From CAMQVM01 sp044433405 (lineage in GTDB: Bacteria > Bacteroidota > Bacteroidia > Bacteroidales > Rikenellaceae): a stretch of DNA of 7,890 bases. The notes below the pieces were generated by a model that searched no databases, had not been told where the DNA came from, and saw nothing but the letters and a program-made list of their open reading frames with translations. This document shows, piece by piece, positions 1-6,341 of the stretch. The position numbers were made by a program, and so were the translations under genes. How positions within the stretch are numbered: position 1 is the first letter of the stretch; each line of letters opens with the position of its first letter. The DNA is taken from the NCBI GenBank assembly GCA_044433405.1, contig JAWXTQ010000102.1, positions 1 to 7,890 of the forward strand, given 5' to 3'.

Positions 1-28
1 GGGGGGTGGCGAGGCTGAGCTCTGGACT

Positions 29-92
29 CTCCTTGCGGAGGGCAGGGGTCGTAACGACCCCTTTGGAGAAACTTCGTTTCTCTATTGCCCTT
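29..92 (-). other. Cluster of compact hairpins downstream of pruA; possible structured RNA or dispersed repeat
   Basis: Two perfect 7-bp hairpins stand side by side: GGGGTCG/CGACCCC (45-51 with 55-61, loop 52-54) and GAGAAAC/GTTTCTC (66-72 with 76-82, loop 73-75). They are flanked by AGGGCA (39-44) and TGCCCT (86-91), which can pair and close a three-way junction. A further 4-bp hairpin (29-32 with 37-40) would show a GCAA loop, a GNRA tetraloop, if the minus strand is transcribed; this is why I favour that strand. It overlaps the closing helix by two bases, so one of the two would have to shorten. The patch is much richer in G and C than the neighbouring genes. No T-run follows on the minus strand, so it is not a classical intrinsic terminator of pruA. 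I recognise no RNA family. It may be a dispersed repeat, a 3' UTR structure or the edge of a mobile element. Confidence 0.5.
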
Positions 93-109
93 GTTCGATG
101 AGCAGAGTA

Positions 110-146
110 TTAATCATTATCGGCGTTATCGGCGTTAATAATTATC
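110..146. repeat. Short nested direct repeats beside the pruA stop codon
   Basis: TATCGGCGT occurs twice in tandem (118-126, 127-135). Around it, TTAATCATTATC (110-121) and TTAATAATTATC (135-146) form a 12-base direct repeat with one mismatch and a 25-base period. TATTAA (108-113) and TTAATA (135-140) are also inverted copies. The array lies 5 bases beyond the pruA stop codon. It could be a slippage product or part of the adjoining hairpin-rich element; no function is evident. Confidence 0.6.
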
Positions 147-151
147 AACTT

Positions 152-1780
152 CTATTTTGCCAAAAATGGATATTTATAATCCACTGGAGGATTTAAAGTC
201 TCCTTAATTGCACGTGTACTTACCCAGCGTAGTAGGTTGATGTAGCTACCCGCTTTGTCGTTTGTACCCGATGCACGACCTCCACCAAATGGTTGATGAC
301 CAACTACTGCACCTGTTGGTTTGTCGTTGATATAAAAGTTACCTGCTGCATGAGTAAGTTTCTCAGTAGCTAGGTTGACAGCGTATCTATCATAACCAAT
401 AATTGAACCTGTAAGTGCGTATGCAGTTGAAGAATCAACTAACTCTAAAGTTTGTTCGTACTGATCGTCCTCATAAATATAAACAGTGATTACTGGGCCG
501 AAAATCTCCTCTACAATTGCAGGGTATAGCGGATTGGTTGTTTCGATAATAGTTGGCTCAACAAAATAACCTACACTATCGTCACATCCACCACCAAATA
601 CGATTGTTGCATCACTAGCCGCTTTAGCATTATCAATATATGTTTTGATGTTATCAAATGAGGCTTTGTCAATAACTGCATTAATGAAGTTTGAGAAATC
701 AGCAACATCGCCCATTTTAATCTCTGCTAACATTGTAGCGATACACTCCTTAATTTCACCCCATTTAGAAGCAGGAATATAAGCACGTGATGCCGCAGAA
801 CATTTTTGTCCTTGATACTCAAAAGCACCTCTCACAATGGCAACTGCAACGTCTTGAGCTGATGCTGAGTTATGAACCATAATAAAGTCTTTACCGCCAG
901 TTTCACCAACTATGCGTGGGTAGCTGTGGTATTTTGAGATATTTTCGCCTATGCTTTTCCAGAAATTGTTGAACGTTGCAGTAGAACCTGTAAAGTGAAC
1001 ACCTGCAAAATGCTCGTTAGAGAAGATAATCTTACCGATTGTGCTACCCTTACTTGGAACAAAGTTAATAACCCCATCAGGAACACCTGCCTCTTTAAAA
1101 ATCTTCATTAGGTAGTAGTTTGAAAGCACTGAAGTTGAAGATGGTTTCCAAACTGTAACGTTACCCATCAACACTGGTGACACATTAAGGTTACCTGCAA
1201 TGGCAGTAAAGTTGAATGGAGATACTGTAAACACAAATCCCTCAAGCCCACGATACTCACAACGGTTGATAACTCCCTCGTCACTAGATGGTTGGTCGCT
1301 ATATATTTGACCTGCAAAATGGACGTTGTATCTTAGGAAGTCAACTAACTCACATGCCGAGTCGATCTCTGCCTGAAAAGCACTCTTGCTTTGACCTAAC
1401 ATAGTTGCAGCATTCATTACATATCTATATTTTTTAGATATTAACTCAGCAGCACGCAACATAATTGCTGCTCTATCAAGCCAATCCATTGCAGCCCATT
1501 TCTCACGCGCCTCTACAGCTGCATCAATTGCCATTTGAATCTCTTTTTCAGAAGCAACATGATATTTAGCCAATACGTGTTTGTGATTATGAGGCATAAC
1601 AACATCAATAGTGTTGCCTGTACGGACCTCTTTTCCTCCGATAACCAAAGGAATATCAATCACTTCGCTACTCATTTTTTTAAGTTCTAGCTCTAAAGCT
1701 GCACGCTCAGTTGTACCTGGCGCATAAGAGTAAATTGGCTCATTTGATGGACGAGCAAATTTAAAAATGGCATTATTCAT
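152..1780 (-). CDS. pruA: 1-pyrroline-5-carboxylate dehydrogenase (L-glutamate gamma-semialdehyde dehydrogenase)
   Basis: This cytoplasmic enzyme oxidises glutamate gamma-semialdehyde, in equilibrium with pyrroline-5-carboxylate, to glutamate with NAD+, the second step of proline catabolism. The 542-residue protein is a complete aldehyde dehydrogenase. It shows the cofactor-binding stretch FTVSPFNFTAIAGN, the VWKPSS segment, the FTGST turn, the general-base Glu293 in VGETGGKDF, the catalytic Cys327 in YQGQKCSAASR, and a C-terminal EEIFGPV motif. The length and the N-terminal arm fit stand-alone PruA; no proline dehydrogenase domain is fused, and none is encoded nearby. The ATG at 1778-1780 is chosen because the N-terminal residues from MNNAIFKF are family-like and a promoter motif lies about 35 bases upstream. 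The gene is divergent from rex, and the only gene here on the minus strand with clear support. Whether Rex controls it cannot be told from the sequence. Confidence 0.97.
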   Translation of the reverse strand: MNNAIFKFARPSNEPIYSYAPGTTERAALELELKKMSSEVIDIPLVIGGKEVRTGNTIDVVMPHNHKHVLAKYHVASEKEIQMAIDAAVEAREKWAAMDWLDRAAIMLRAAELISKKYRYVMNAATMLGQSKSAFQAEIDSACELVDFLRYNVHFAGQIYSDQPSSDEGVINRCEYRGLEGFVFTVSPFNFTAIAGNLNVSPVLMGNVTVWKPSSTSVLSNYYLMKIFKEAGVPDGVINFVPSKGSTIGKIIFSNEHFAGVHFTGSTATFNNFWKSIGENISKYHSYPRIVGETGGKDFIMVHNSASAQDVAVAIVRGAFEYQGQKCSAASRAYIPASKWGEIKECIATMLAEIKMGDVADFSNFINAVIDKASFDNIKTYIDNAKAASDATIVFGGGCDDSVGYFVEPTIIETTNPLYPAIVEEIFGPVITVYIYEDDQYEQTLELVDSSTAYALTGSIIGYDRYAVNLATEKLTHAAGNFYINDKPTGAVVGHQPFGGGRASGTNDKAGSYINLLRWVSTRAIKETLNPPVDYKYPFLAK

Positions 1781-1815
1781 AACCTTTATTCTTTTTAAGT
1801 TTTAAAATTTAATCC

Positions 1816-1823
1816 CAAAGGTA
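1816..1823 (-). promoter_or_regulatory. Candidate -7 promoter element for pruA
   Basis: Read on the minus strand this is TACCTTTG, an exact match to the Bacteroidota -7 consensus TAnnTTTG. It lies 35 bases upstream of the pruA ATG, giving a predicted leader of roughly 25-30 bases. No good TTTG/TTG -33 box sits 19-21 bases further upstream; the nearest TTTTG is about 31 bases away, so the promoter may be weak or activator dependent. Confidence 0.5.
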
Positions 1824-1919
1824 GTAATTTTTTTCGTAATTATTGCTATCTAGACAAAATATTAATCAATTTAGTCTCTACTCAAGAGAAGTGATTTTCT
1901 AAAAAAAGTTGGTAGTTTA

Positions 1920-1949
1920 TTGTTTTTCAAAAAACATTACGTACATTTG
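1920..1949 (+). promoter_or_regulatory. Candidate promoter for the rex operon
   Basis: TTG at 1920-1922 and TACATTTG at 1942-1949 match the Bacteroidota -33 (TTTG/TTG) and -7 (TAnnTTTG) elements with a 19-base spacer. The rex ATG follows only 20 bases after the -7 box, so the leader would be short and has no evident Shine-Dalgarno sequence, as is usual in this phylum. Confidence 0.6.
1921..1936. promoter_or_regulatory. Inverted repeat in the rex promoter, possible operator
   Basis: TGTTTTT (1921-1927) and AAAAACA (1930-1936) form a perfect 7-bp dyad with a 2-base centre, overlapping the -33 box and the spacer of the rex promoter. Rex proteins bind short dyads with TTGTG-type half-sites and often repress their own gene. 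The A/T-rich half-sites here match that pattern only in part, so autoregulation is an inference; chance is possible in such AT-rich DNA. Confidence 0.35.
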
Positions 1950-1969
1950 TATATAGAATTTTTAATGAT

Positions 1970-2608
1970 ATGGATAAATTTCAAGAAATACCAGAGAAAA
2001 CTATAGAAAGACTTAGTGAATATCGACGCACACTTCTTAACAAACAAGAGAGGGGTATTACGCATGTATATTCTCATACACTTGCCCGTGTGCATGGCAT
2101 TACGCCAGTGCAAGTTAGGCGAGACTTTATGTTAATCGGCTTCTCGACAAAAGAGAAAAAAGGGTATGATGTATCTGAGTTAATCCAGTTTATAAGCACT
2201 ATTTTAGACTCTAACGAGTCAACAAATGTTGCTATTTTAGGCATGGGACACCTAGCAAAAGCAGTTACAAACTATTTCAAAAACAAACGCGCAAAACTCA
2301 AAATTGCCGTCTCTTTAGACAACAATCCTGAAAAAGTTGGGGCAACAATTGCTGGGATTCCTTGTAAGGATATAAAAGAGATAGATAGCGTAATTAAAGA
2401 GTATGACATCTCAATGTTGCTACTTACTCTTCCGTCAACTGCATTAGAGGGAATAAGCGAGATAGTTAAAAATAATAATATTAAAGGAGTTGTAAATTTT
2501 ACTGGAAAGCATATTTCTGACCTAGAAAACCTCGATGTATGGGTTGAAGATTTTGATATTATAACAACTCTGGAGAAAGTAGCATACTATACAAAAAAAT
2601 CTATTTAA
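1970..2608 (+). CDS. rex: Redox-sensing transcriptional repressor Rex
   Basis: Rex is a dimeric cytoplasmic repressor that senses the NADH/NAD+ ratio and releases DNA when NADH binds; its usual targets are fermentation and respiration genes. The 212-residue length is typical. Residues 1-60 are the winged-helix domain, starting with the family hallmark IPEKTIERLSEYRRTLL and containing the recognition stretch GITPVQVRRDF; KKGYDVSELI follows. The Rossmann domain begins about residue 86 (NVAILGMGHLAKA), with the acidic residue after strand 2 at Asp117 (SLDNNPEKVG). The C-terminal swap helix is ITTLEKVAYYTKK. The glycine-rich loop reads GMGHLA, with Ala96 where most Rex proteins have the third Gly. 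This may alter nucleotide affinity but leaves a plausible fold. The gene has its own promoter and is followed after 4 bases by the RibF-like gene, so the two are probably co-transcribed. The ATG at 1970 gives the canonical N-terminus. Confidence 0.93.
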   Translation: MDKFQEIPEKTIERLSEYRRTLLNKQERGITHVYSHTLARVHGITPVQVRRDFMLIGFSTKEKKGYDVSELIQFISTILDSNESTNVAILGMGHLAKAVTNYFKNKRAKLKIAVSLDNNPEKVGATIAGIPCKDIKEIDSVIKEYDISMLLLTLPSTALEGISEIVKNNNIKGVVNFTGKHISDLENLDVWVEDFDIITTLEKVAYYTKKSI

Positions 2609-2612
2609 TTCA

Positions 2613-3386
2613 ATGATTTATCATATACACAACTTAGAAAGCGAAAGATTTAAAAGTGGTGTAACTGCAACAATTGGATCGTTTGACGGAGTGCACATTG
2701 CTCACAAACAGATTATTAAAAAACTTATTGAGAGATCTAGGCAGAACAATACTCAATCGGCAGTAATTACATTCTCACCCCACCCTAGAGTGGTATTAGA
2801 GGGTGAAAACTGCACGCTTAAGCTGCTCTCTTCACTTCAAGAAAAAAGCATCCAGCTAGAAAAATTAGGCGTAGAAAACCTTATCGTGCTACCATTCACC
2901 GAAGCCCTACGCTCACTTACAGCTAAAGAGTTTACTGAGCAGATATTGATTGACAAACTCAATGTAAAGTCGATGTTTGTTGGCTATAACAACAAAATTG
3001 GATGTGATAGAGCAAGTTCATTTCACTTTCTATCAACACAAACTCAAATAGAGGTAGAGCTAATAGAGAAGATTAGCACCACCGACAACAAAATAAACTC
3101 AACACTCATAAGAAATCTTATCTCAAGCGGAGAGATTGAAGATGCCAACAAAATATTAGGCCACAACTATAATATTATCTGCAAGATTGATGCTCATTCA
3201 AAGGCAATCATTGAAGATAAAAACAAGCTCTTGCCACCCGAAGGAAGATATAGCGGTTACTTTGAGCAAATCGAAGTAGAAATGTCAGTAACAGAAGATA
3301 ATTTTCTGATTATAAATAAAATACTAGGTGACTGCATCAACTATTCAAACCACTACAAAATAGAATTCACAAAAAAGTTACATTAG
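2613..3386 (+). CDS. RibF-like FAD synthetase, short and degenerate, riboflavin-kinase part reduced
   Basis: RibF normally phosphorylates riboflavin to FMN (C-terminal kinase) and adenylates FMN to FAD (N-terminal nucleotidyltransferase). The N-terminal half is recognisable: TIGSFDGVH at 20-28, ITFSPHPRVVL near 52-62, LTAKEFTEQIL near 102-112, and the KINSTLIR motif at 160-167 followed by LGHNY. Several key positions differ. The HxGH nucleotidyltransferase motif is HIAH (28-31), and the usual GxDxxFG motif reads GYNNKIG (124-130), losing the Asp and Phe. After LGHNY only about 72 residues remain, against roughly 125 in full-length RibF. A GVY-like segment (PEGRYSGYF) is present, but the GRxxGFPTAN nucleotide/Mg site of riboflavin kinase is not. 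Total length is 257, against about 305-315 usual. It is probably an FAD synthetase without kinase activity, or a diverged paralogue with another role. Translation likely follows rex directly (4-base gap). Confidence 0.8.
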   Translation: MIYHIHNLESERFKSGVTATIGSFDGVHIAHKQIIKKLIERSRQNNTQSAVITFSPHPRVVLEGENCTLKLLSSLQEKSIQLEKLGVENLIVLPFTEALRSLTAKEFTEQILIDKLNVKSMFVGYNNKIGCDRASSFHFLSTQTQIEVELIEKISTTDNKINSTLIRNLISSGEIEDANKILGHNYNIICKIDAHSKAIIEDKNKLLPPEGRYSGYFEQIEVEMSVTEDNFLIINKILGDCINYSNHYKIEFTKKLH

Positions 3387-3400
3387 AATATTGAATATTC
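3386..3400. promoter_or_regulatory. Perfect 7-1-7 dyad over the guaB -33 box
   Basis: GAATATT (3386-3392), G, AATATTC (3394-3400) form a perfect inverted repeat. It begins on the last base of the preceding stop codon and covers the TTG -33 box of the guaB promoter, a position where a bound repressor would block RNA polymerase. The regulator is unknown. Against this reading, AT-rich dyads of this size can arise by chance. Confidence 0.4.
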
Positions 3401-3420
3401 AAATAAAAGTAGTACCTTTG
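3391..3420 (+). promoter_or_regulatory. Candidate guaB promoter
   Basis: TTG at 3391-3393 and TACCTTTG at 3413-3420 match the Bacteroidota -33 and -7 elements with a 19-base spacer. The guaB ATG lies 31 bases beyond the -7 box, leaving a leader of about 25 bases. No riboswitch or attenuator fits in this space. Confidence 0.65.
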
Positions 3421-3451
3421 CCAAAATTTATCAAATACAATTATTACTATT

Positions 3452-4921
3452 ATGTCTTTTCTAAACGATAAAGTTATTACTGAGGGTCTAACATTTGATG
3501 ATGTATTATTAGTTCCCGCATATTCTGAAATCCTACCACGCGAGGTTGAGGTTTCGTCTTATTTTTCACGTAACATTAAAATCAACACCCCTGTTGTTTC
3601 TGCTGCTATGGATACAGTAACTGAGCATGAAACGGCAATCGCGATGGCACGCCAAGGCGGTATAGGTGTAATCCACAAAAACATGTCTATCCAACAGCAA
3701 GCTGAGCAAGTTAGAAAAGTTAAGCGCGCTGAAAACGGAATGATATACGATCCAATCACTATTTGCCAAGACAACACTGTTGGTGATGCTCTTAAATTAA
3801 TGAAAGAGAACAAGATTGGAGGTATTCCAGTTGTAGAAGAAGGAAAATTAATCGGTATTATTACTAATCGCGATTTAAGATTCCAAACAAATATGAGCAG
3901 ATTGATTAGCGAAGTGATGACAAAAGAGAATCTTATCACTACAACTAATCCTGAAATTAAAAACGCCTCTACTCTACTTCTAGAAAATAAAATTGAGAAA
4001 CTTCCAGTTGTTGATAACGATGGCAAGCTCGTAGGACTAATTACTTACCGCGATATCACAAAACTTAAAGACAACCCAATCGCTTCGAAAGATTCGCTAG
4101 GTCGCCTAAGAGTTGCTGCTGGTATTGGTGTTACTCACGACACTCTAGAAAGAGTTGATGCTCTTTACAATGCGGGTGTTGATGCAGTTGTGCTTGACAC
4201 TGCTCACGGTCACTCAAAAGGGGTTGTAACAACATTCAAAATGATTAAAGAGAAATATCCTAACTTGGATATTGTTGTTGGAAATGTTGCTACTGCTGCT
4301 GCTGCAACAATGCTTGCTGAGGCTGGTGTTGATGCTGTTAAGGTTGGTATCGGACCTGGTTCGATATGTACAACTCGTATTATCGCAGGTGTGGGTGTAC
4401 CTCAACTTAACGCTATTTATGATGTAGCAAAAGCACTAAAAGGCACAGGCATCCCTGTTATTGCTGACGGTGGTATTCGTTACACTGGAGATATAGTTAA
4501 AGCTATCGCTGCAGGTGCTGACTCTGTTATGGCAGGCTCTATGTTTGCAGGTGTTGAGGAATCTCCAGGTGAAACTATAATCTACAACGGTCGTAAATTC
4601 AAATCATATAGAGGTATGGGTTCGTTAGAGGCTATGCAAAATGGCTCAAAAGACAGATACTTCCAAGATGCTGAAGATGATATCAAAAAACTTGTACCAG
4701 AAGGTATCGCAGCTCGCGTTCCTTACAAAGGCAGACTTGCTGAGGTAGTATATCAAATCGTTGGTGGCCTACGCGCAGGTATGGGTTATTGTGGTGCAGG
4801 CAATATTGAATCTCTCAAAAAAGCTAGCTTTATCAGAATCACAAACTCTGGTATGCAAGAGAGCCATCCACATGACGTAATGATTACTCGCGAAGCTCCA
4901 AATTACTCTAGAGGAGAATAA
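3452..4921 (+). CDS. guaB: Inosine-5'-monophosphate dehydrogenase
   Basis: The enzyme oxidises IMP to XMP with NAD+, the committed step of guanine nucleotide synthesis, as a cytoplasmic tetramer. The 489 residues match bacterial GuaB in length and order. The N-terminal barrel segment holds GLTFDDVLLVPAYSEILP and VSAAMDTVTE. Two CBS domains follow at about residues 95-205 (IGGIPVVEEGKLIGIITNRD, then LPVVDNDGKLVGLITYRD). The rest of the barrel includes VVLDTAHGHSKG, the active-site loop GPGSICTTR with catalytic Cys306, the phosphate-binding IADGGIRYTGD, YRGMGSLEAM, and the mobile flap near DRYFQ. All expected catalytic elements are present. The ATG at 3452 gives the standard start a few residues before GLTFDDVLL. 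It has its own promoter and a strong hairpin behind it, so it looks like a single-gene unit. Confidence 0.98.
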   Translation: MSFLNDKVITEGLTFDDVLLVPAYSEILPREVEVSSYFSRNIKINTPVVSAAMDTVTEHETAIAMARQGGIGVIHKNMSIQQQAEQVRKVKRAENGMIYDPITICQDNTVGDALKLMKENKIGGIPVVEEGKLIGIITNRDLRFQTNMSRLISEVMTKENLITTTNPEIKNASTLLLENKIEKLPVVDNDGKLVGLITYRDITKLKDNPIASKDSLGRLRVAAGIGVTHDTLERVDALYNAGVDAVVLDTAHGHSKGVVTTFKMIKEKYPNLDIVVGNVATAAAATMLAEAGVDAVKVGIGPGSICTTRIIAGVGVPQLNAIYDVAKALKGTGIPVIADGGIRYTGDIVKAIAAGADSVMAGSMFAGVEESPGETIIYNGRKFKSYRGMGSLEAMQNGSKDRYFQDAEDDIKKLVPEGIAARVPYKGRLAEVVYQIVGGLRAGMGYCGAGNIESLKKASFIRITNSGMQESHPHDVMITREAPNYSRGE

Positions 4922-4946
4922 CACTTTAGAGCAACACAAGACTAAT

Positions 4947-4992
4947 TGTGAGACTATCTTATATTTAAAATATAATGGTAGTCTCACATTTT
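4947..4992 (+). terminator. Long hairpin with T-tract after guaB, probable intrinsic terminator
   Basis: TGTGAGACTATC (4947-4958) pairs with GGTAGTCTCACA (4977-4988), 12 bp with one T-G wobble. The inner TTATATT (4959-4965) pairs with AATATAA (4969-4975) around a TAA loop, with one bulged T at 4976. The near-continuous 19-bp stem ends in TTTT (4989-4992). It begins 25 bases after the guaB stop and ends only 18 bases before the next start codon, so it also lies in any leader of the transporter gene. Confidence 0.75.
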
Positions 4993-5010
4993 ACATAAGA
5001 CACATATTTA

Positions 5011-5916
5011 ATGACTAGCAAGAGAATAAAACAATATGCACTACCTGTAGCGATGGGTATTGGCACGGTTGGGCATCAATACATTAGCAATATAGCCTTT
5101 TTGTCGCCCTATCTTATTTCGTTAATTTTAATACTTACATTCACAAAGCTATCACCAAAGCATATTAGGTTTTCGAAATCACACTTTATATTGCTAATCA
5201 TCCAGATAGCTAGTGCCGTAGCAGTGTATGCTAGCTTATCGCATTACAATGTCACCATCGCACAAGGCGCACTAATGTGCGTACTTATCCCAACAGCTAC
5301 TACCGCCCCAGTTGCAACAAAAATCCTGGGTGGCAATGTTGGATATGTAACCACATATCTATTTCTATGTAACTGCACAATGGCGATACTCACACCGTTA
5401 ATATTCACAATAATATCAAGCGAAGATGTTGCCTTTTTCGCCACTTTTGGGAGCATAATAAAACGAATAGGCACTCTACTTGTTGCCCCTTTAGTTTTGA
5501 TATGGCTAATAAGGTTTTTCATGCCTAAGATGCACGACAAAATCGAAACCTACAGCCACCTATCATTTCCAATATGGGCAATTACGCTTATGATTGCCAC
5601 ATCAAGCACCGTAAGCTACGTATTAGCTCACCCTAACTTGGGAGTTATCAAACTATCAATAATGGCACTACTAGCCATTATATTGTCGATTGTTCAACTG
5701 GCAATTGGGCGGAAAATTGGCCAAAAACATGGCAACGCTATTGCATGTGGGCAGTCGTTAGGTCAGAAAAATACAATCCTAGCTATCTGGATTGCACAAA
5801 CATTTTTAGATCCAGCATCTTCACTTATCCCTGCAATATACGTTATTAGTCAGAACCTAATCAACAGCTATCAAATATGGCTTAAGGAGAACAAAACCAA
5901 AGGTATAATAAAATAG
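5011..5916 (+). CDS. BASS-family (bile acid:sodium symporter-like) membrane transporter
   Basis: This is a 301-residue integral inner-membrane protein with about nine or ten hydrophobic segments from residue 9 to 292, and a short basic N-terminus. Two stretches mark the BASS fold. GALMCVLIPTATTAPVATKILGG (about 90-112) has the position and character of the first crossover helix, and GQSLGQKNTILAIWIAQTFLDP (about 247-268) that of the second. In structurally studied BASS proteins the second motif reads E-x-G-x-Q-N, and Glu and Gln bind sodium. Here those positions appear to be Ser249 and Lys253, so sodium coupling may be lost or changed. The substrate cannot be predicted: the family carries bile acids, pantothenate, keto acids and other organic anions. 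The gene starts right after the guaB terminator and leads a tight run with the thioesterase (13-base gap) and hemW. No TAnnTTTG promoter is visible in the 89-base gap. Confidence 0.75.
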   Translation: MTSKRIKQYALPVAMGIGTVGHQYISNIAFLSPYLISLILILTFTKLSPKHIRFSKSHFILLIIQIASAVAVYASLSHYNVTIAQGALMCVLIPTATTAPVATKILGGNVGYVTTYLFLCNCTMAILTPLIFTIISSEDVAFFATFGSIIKRIGTLLVAPLVLIWLIRFFMPKMHDKIETYSHLSFPIWAITLMIATSSTVSYVLAHPNLGVIKLSIMALLAIILSIVQLAIGRKIGQKHGNAIACGQSLGQKNTILAIWIAQTFLDPASSLIPAIYVISQNLINSYQIWLKENKTKGIIK

Positions 5917-5929
5917 TAAACTAAGCACT

Positions 5930-6337
5930 ATGATTACTCATTCAACACAAATTCGCGTACGCTATGGCGAAGTAGACCAAATGCAATTTTTGTATCATTC
6001 TCACTATGTAGAATATTTTGATTTAGCACGCAACGAACTAATCCGCTCACTAGGTATTACAAATAGAGAACTAGAAGAACAAGGCATAATGCTACCAGTA
6101 TTAAACGTAAATATCAACTACGGAGCACCTGCGGCGTACGACGATCTTCTAACTATCAGAACCACTCTTCGTCAAATGCCACGTGTAAAAATTACGTTTG
6201 AATACGAAGTGTTGTTAGAGGATAAACTCCTCACAACTGGCAGTGTTACTCTAGCTTTTATGGATAGCAAAACTAAAAAAGCTATTCGCCCACCTAAGCA
6301 TCTATTAGAGATTTTATCACCCTATTTTAAAGATTAA
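5930..6337 (+). CDS. Acyl-CoA thioesterase, YbgC/4HBT hotdog family
   Basis: This 135-residue single hotdog domain probably hydrolyses acyl- or hydroxyacyl-CoA thioesters in the cytoplasm. The N-terminus IRVRYGEVDQMQFLYHSHYVEYFDLARNELIR, written here only to locate it (residues 8 to about 39), aligns with the family pattern R-Y-x-E-T-D-x-M-G-x-x-Y-H-x-x-Y. Asp16 is the expected catalytic acid, and Tyr22, His23 and Tyr26 are conserved. INYGAPAAYDDLLTI (about 62-76) is the usual mid-domain strand, and the end has the typical PPKHLLEIL. Residue 19 is Gln where Gly is common, a mild difference. The physiological substrate is not predictable: family members act in the Tol-Pal locus, in fatty-acid clean-up, or in menaquinone-related routes. 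Gaps of 13 and 4 bases to its neighbours suggest co-transcription with both. Confidence 0.88.
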   Translation: MITHSTQIRVRYGEVDQMQFLYHSHYVEYFDLARNELIRSLGITNRELEEQGIMLPVLNVNINYGAPAAYDDLLTIRTTLRQMPRVKITFEYEVLLEDKLLTTGSVTLAFMDSKTKKAIRPPKHLLEILSPYFKD

Positions 6338-6341
6338 AAAG

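Noticed and set aside
1..44. Minus-strand GGAGAGTCC followed by AGAGCTC resembles the conserved start of RNase P RNA
   Set aside because: The universally conserved bases of that region do not match well enough, the rest of the RNA would lie outside the window, and the flanking hairpins do not fit its known layout.
1..101. Stop-free frames on both strands at the left edge (plus frame ending at 99-101; minus frame from about 114 to the edge)
   Set aside because: The stretch is short and GC-rich, which removes stops by chance; the hairpin structure explains the sequence better, and no start or family motif is seen.
1965..1967. Earlier ATG just upstream of the rex start
   Set aside because: It is out of frame with the Rex protein; the ATG at 1970 gives the canonical N-terminus.
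1781..1969. Direct control of pruA by Rex through the divergent region
   Set aside because: The only dyad lies in the rex promoter and more than 90 bases from the pruA -7 element; no second copy is seen near pruA.
3559..4026. 155-codon minus-strand frame inside guaB, and shorter antisense frames at 3566-3769, 4214-4405 and 4769-4987
   Set aside because: They lie opposite a complete, strongly conserved IMP dehydrogenase gene; the products have no family features and no promoter or start context.
5244..5540. 98-codon minus-strand frame opposite the transporter gene
   Set aside because: It mirrors the coding frame of a clear membrane protein; no independent signals support it.
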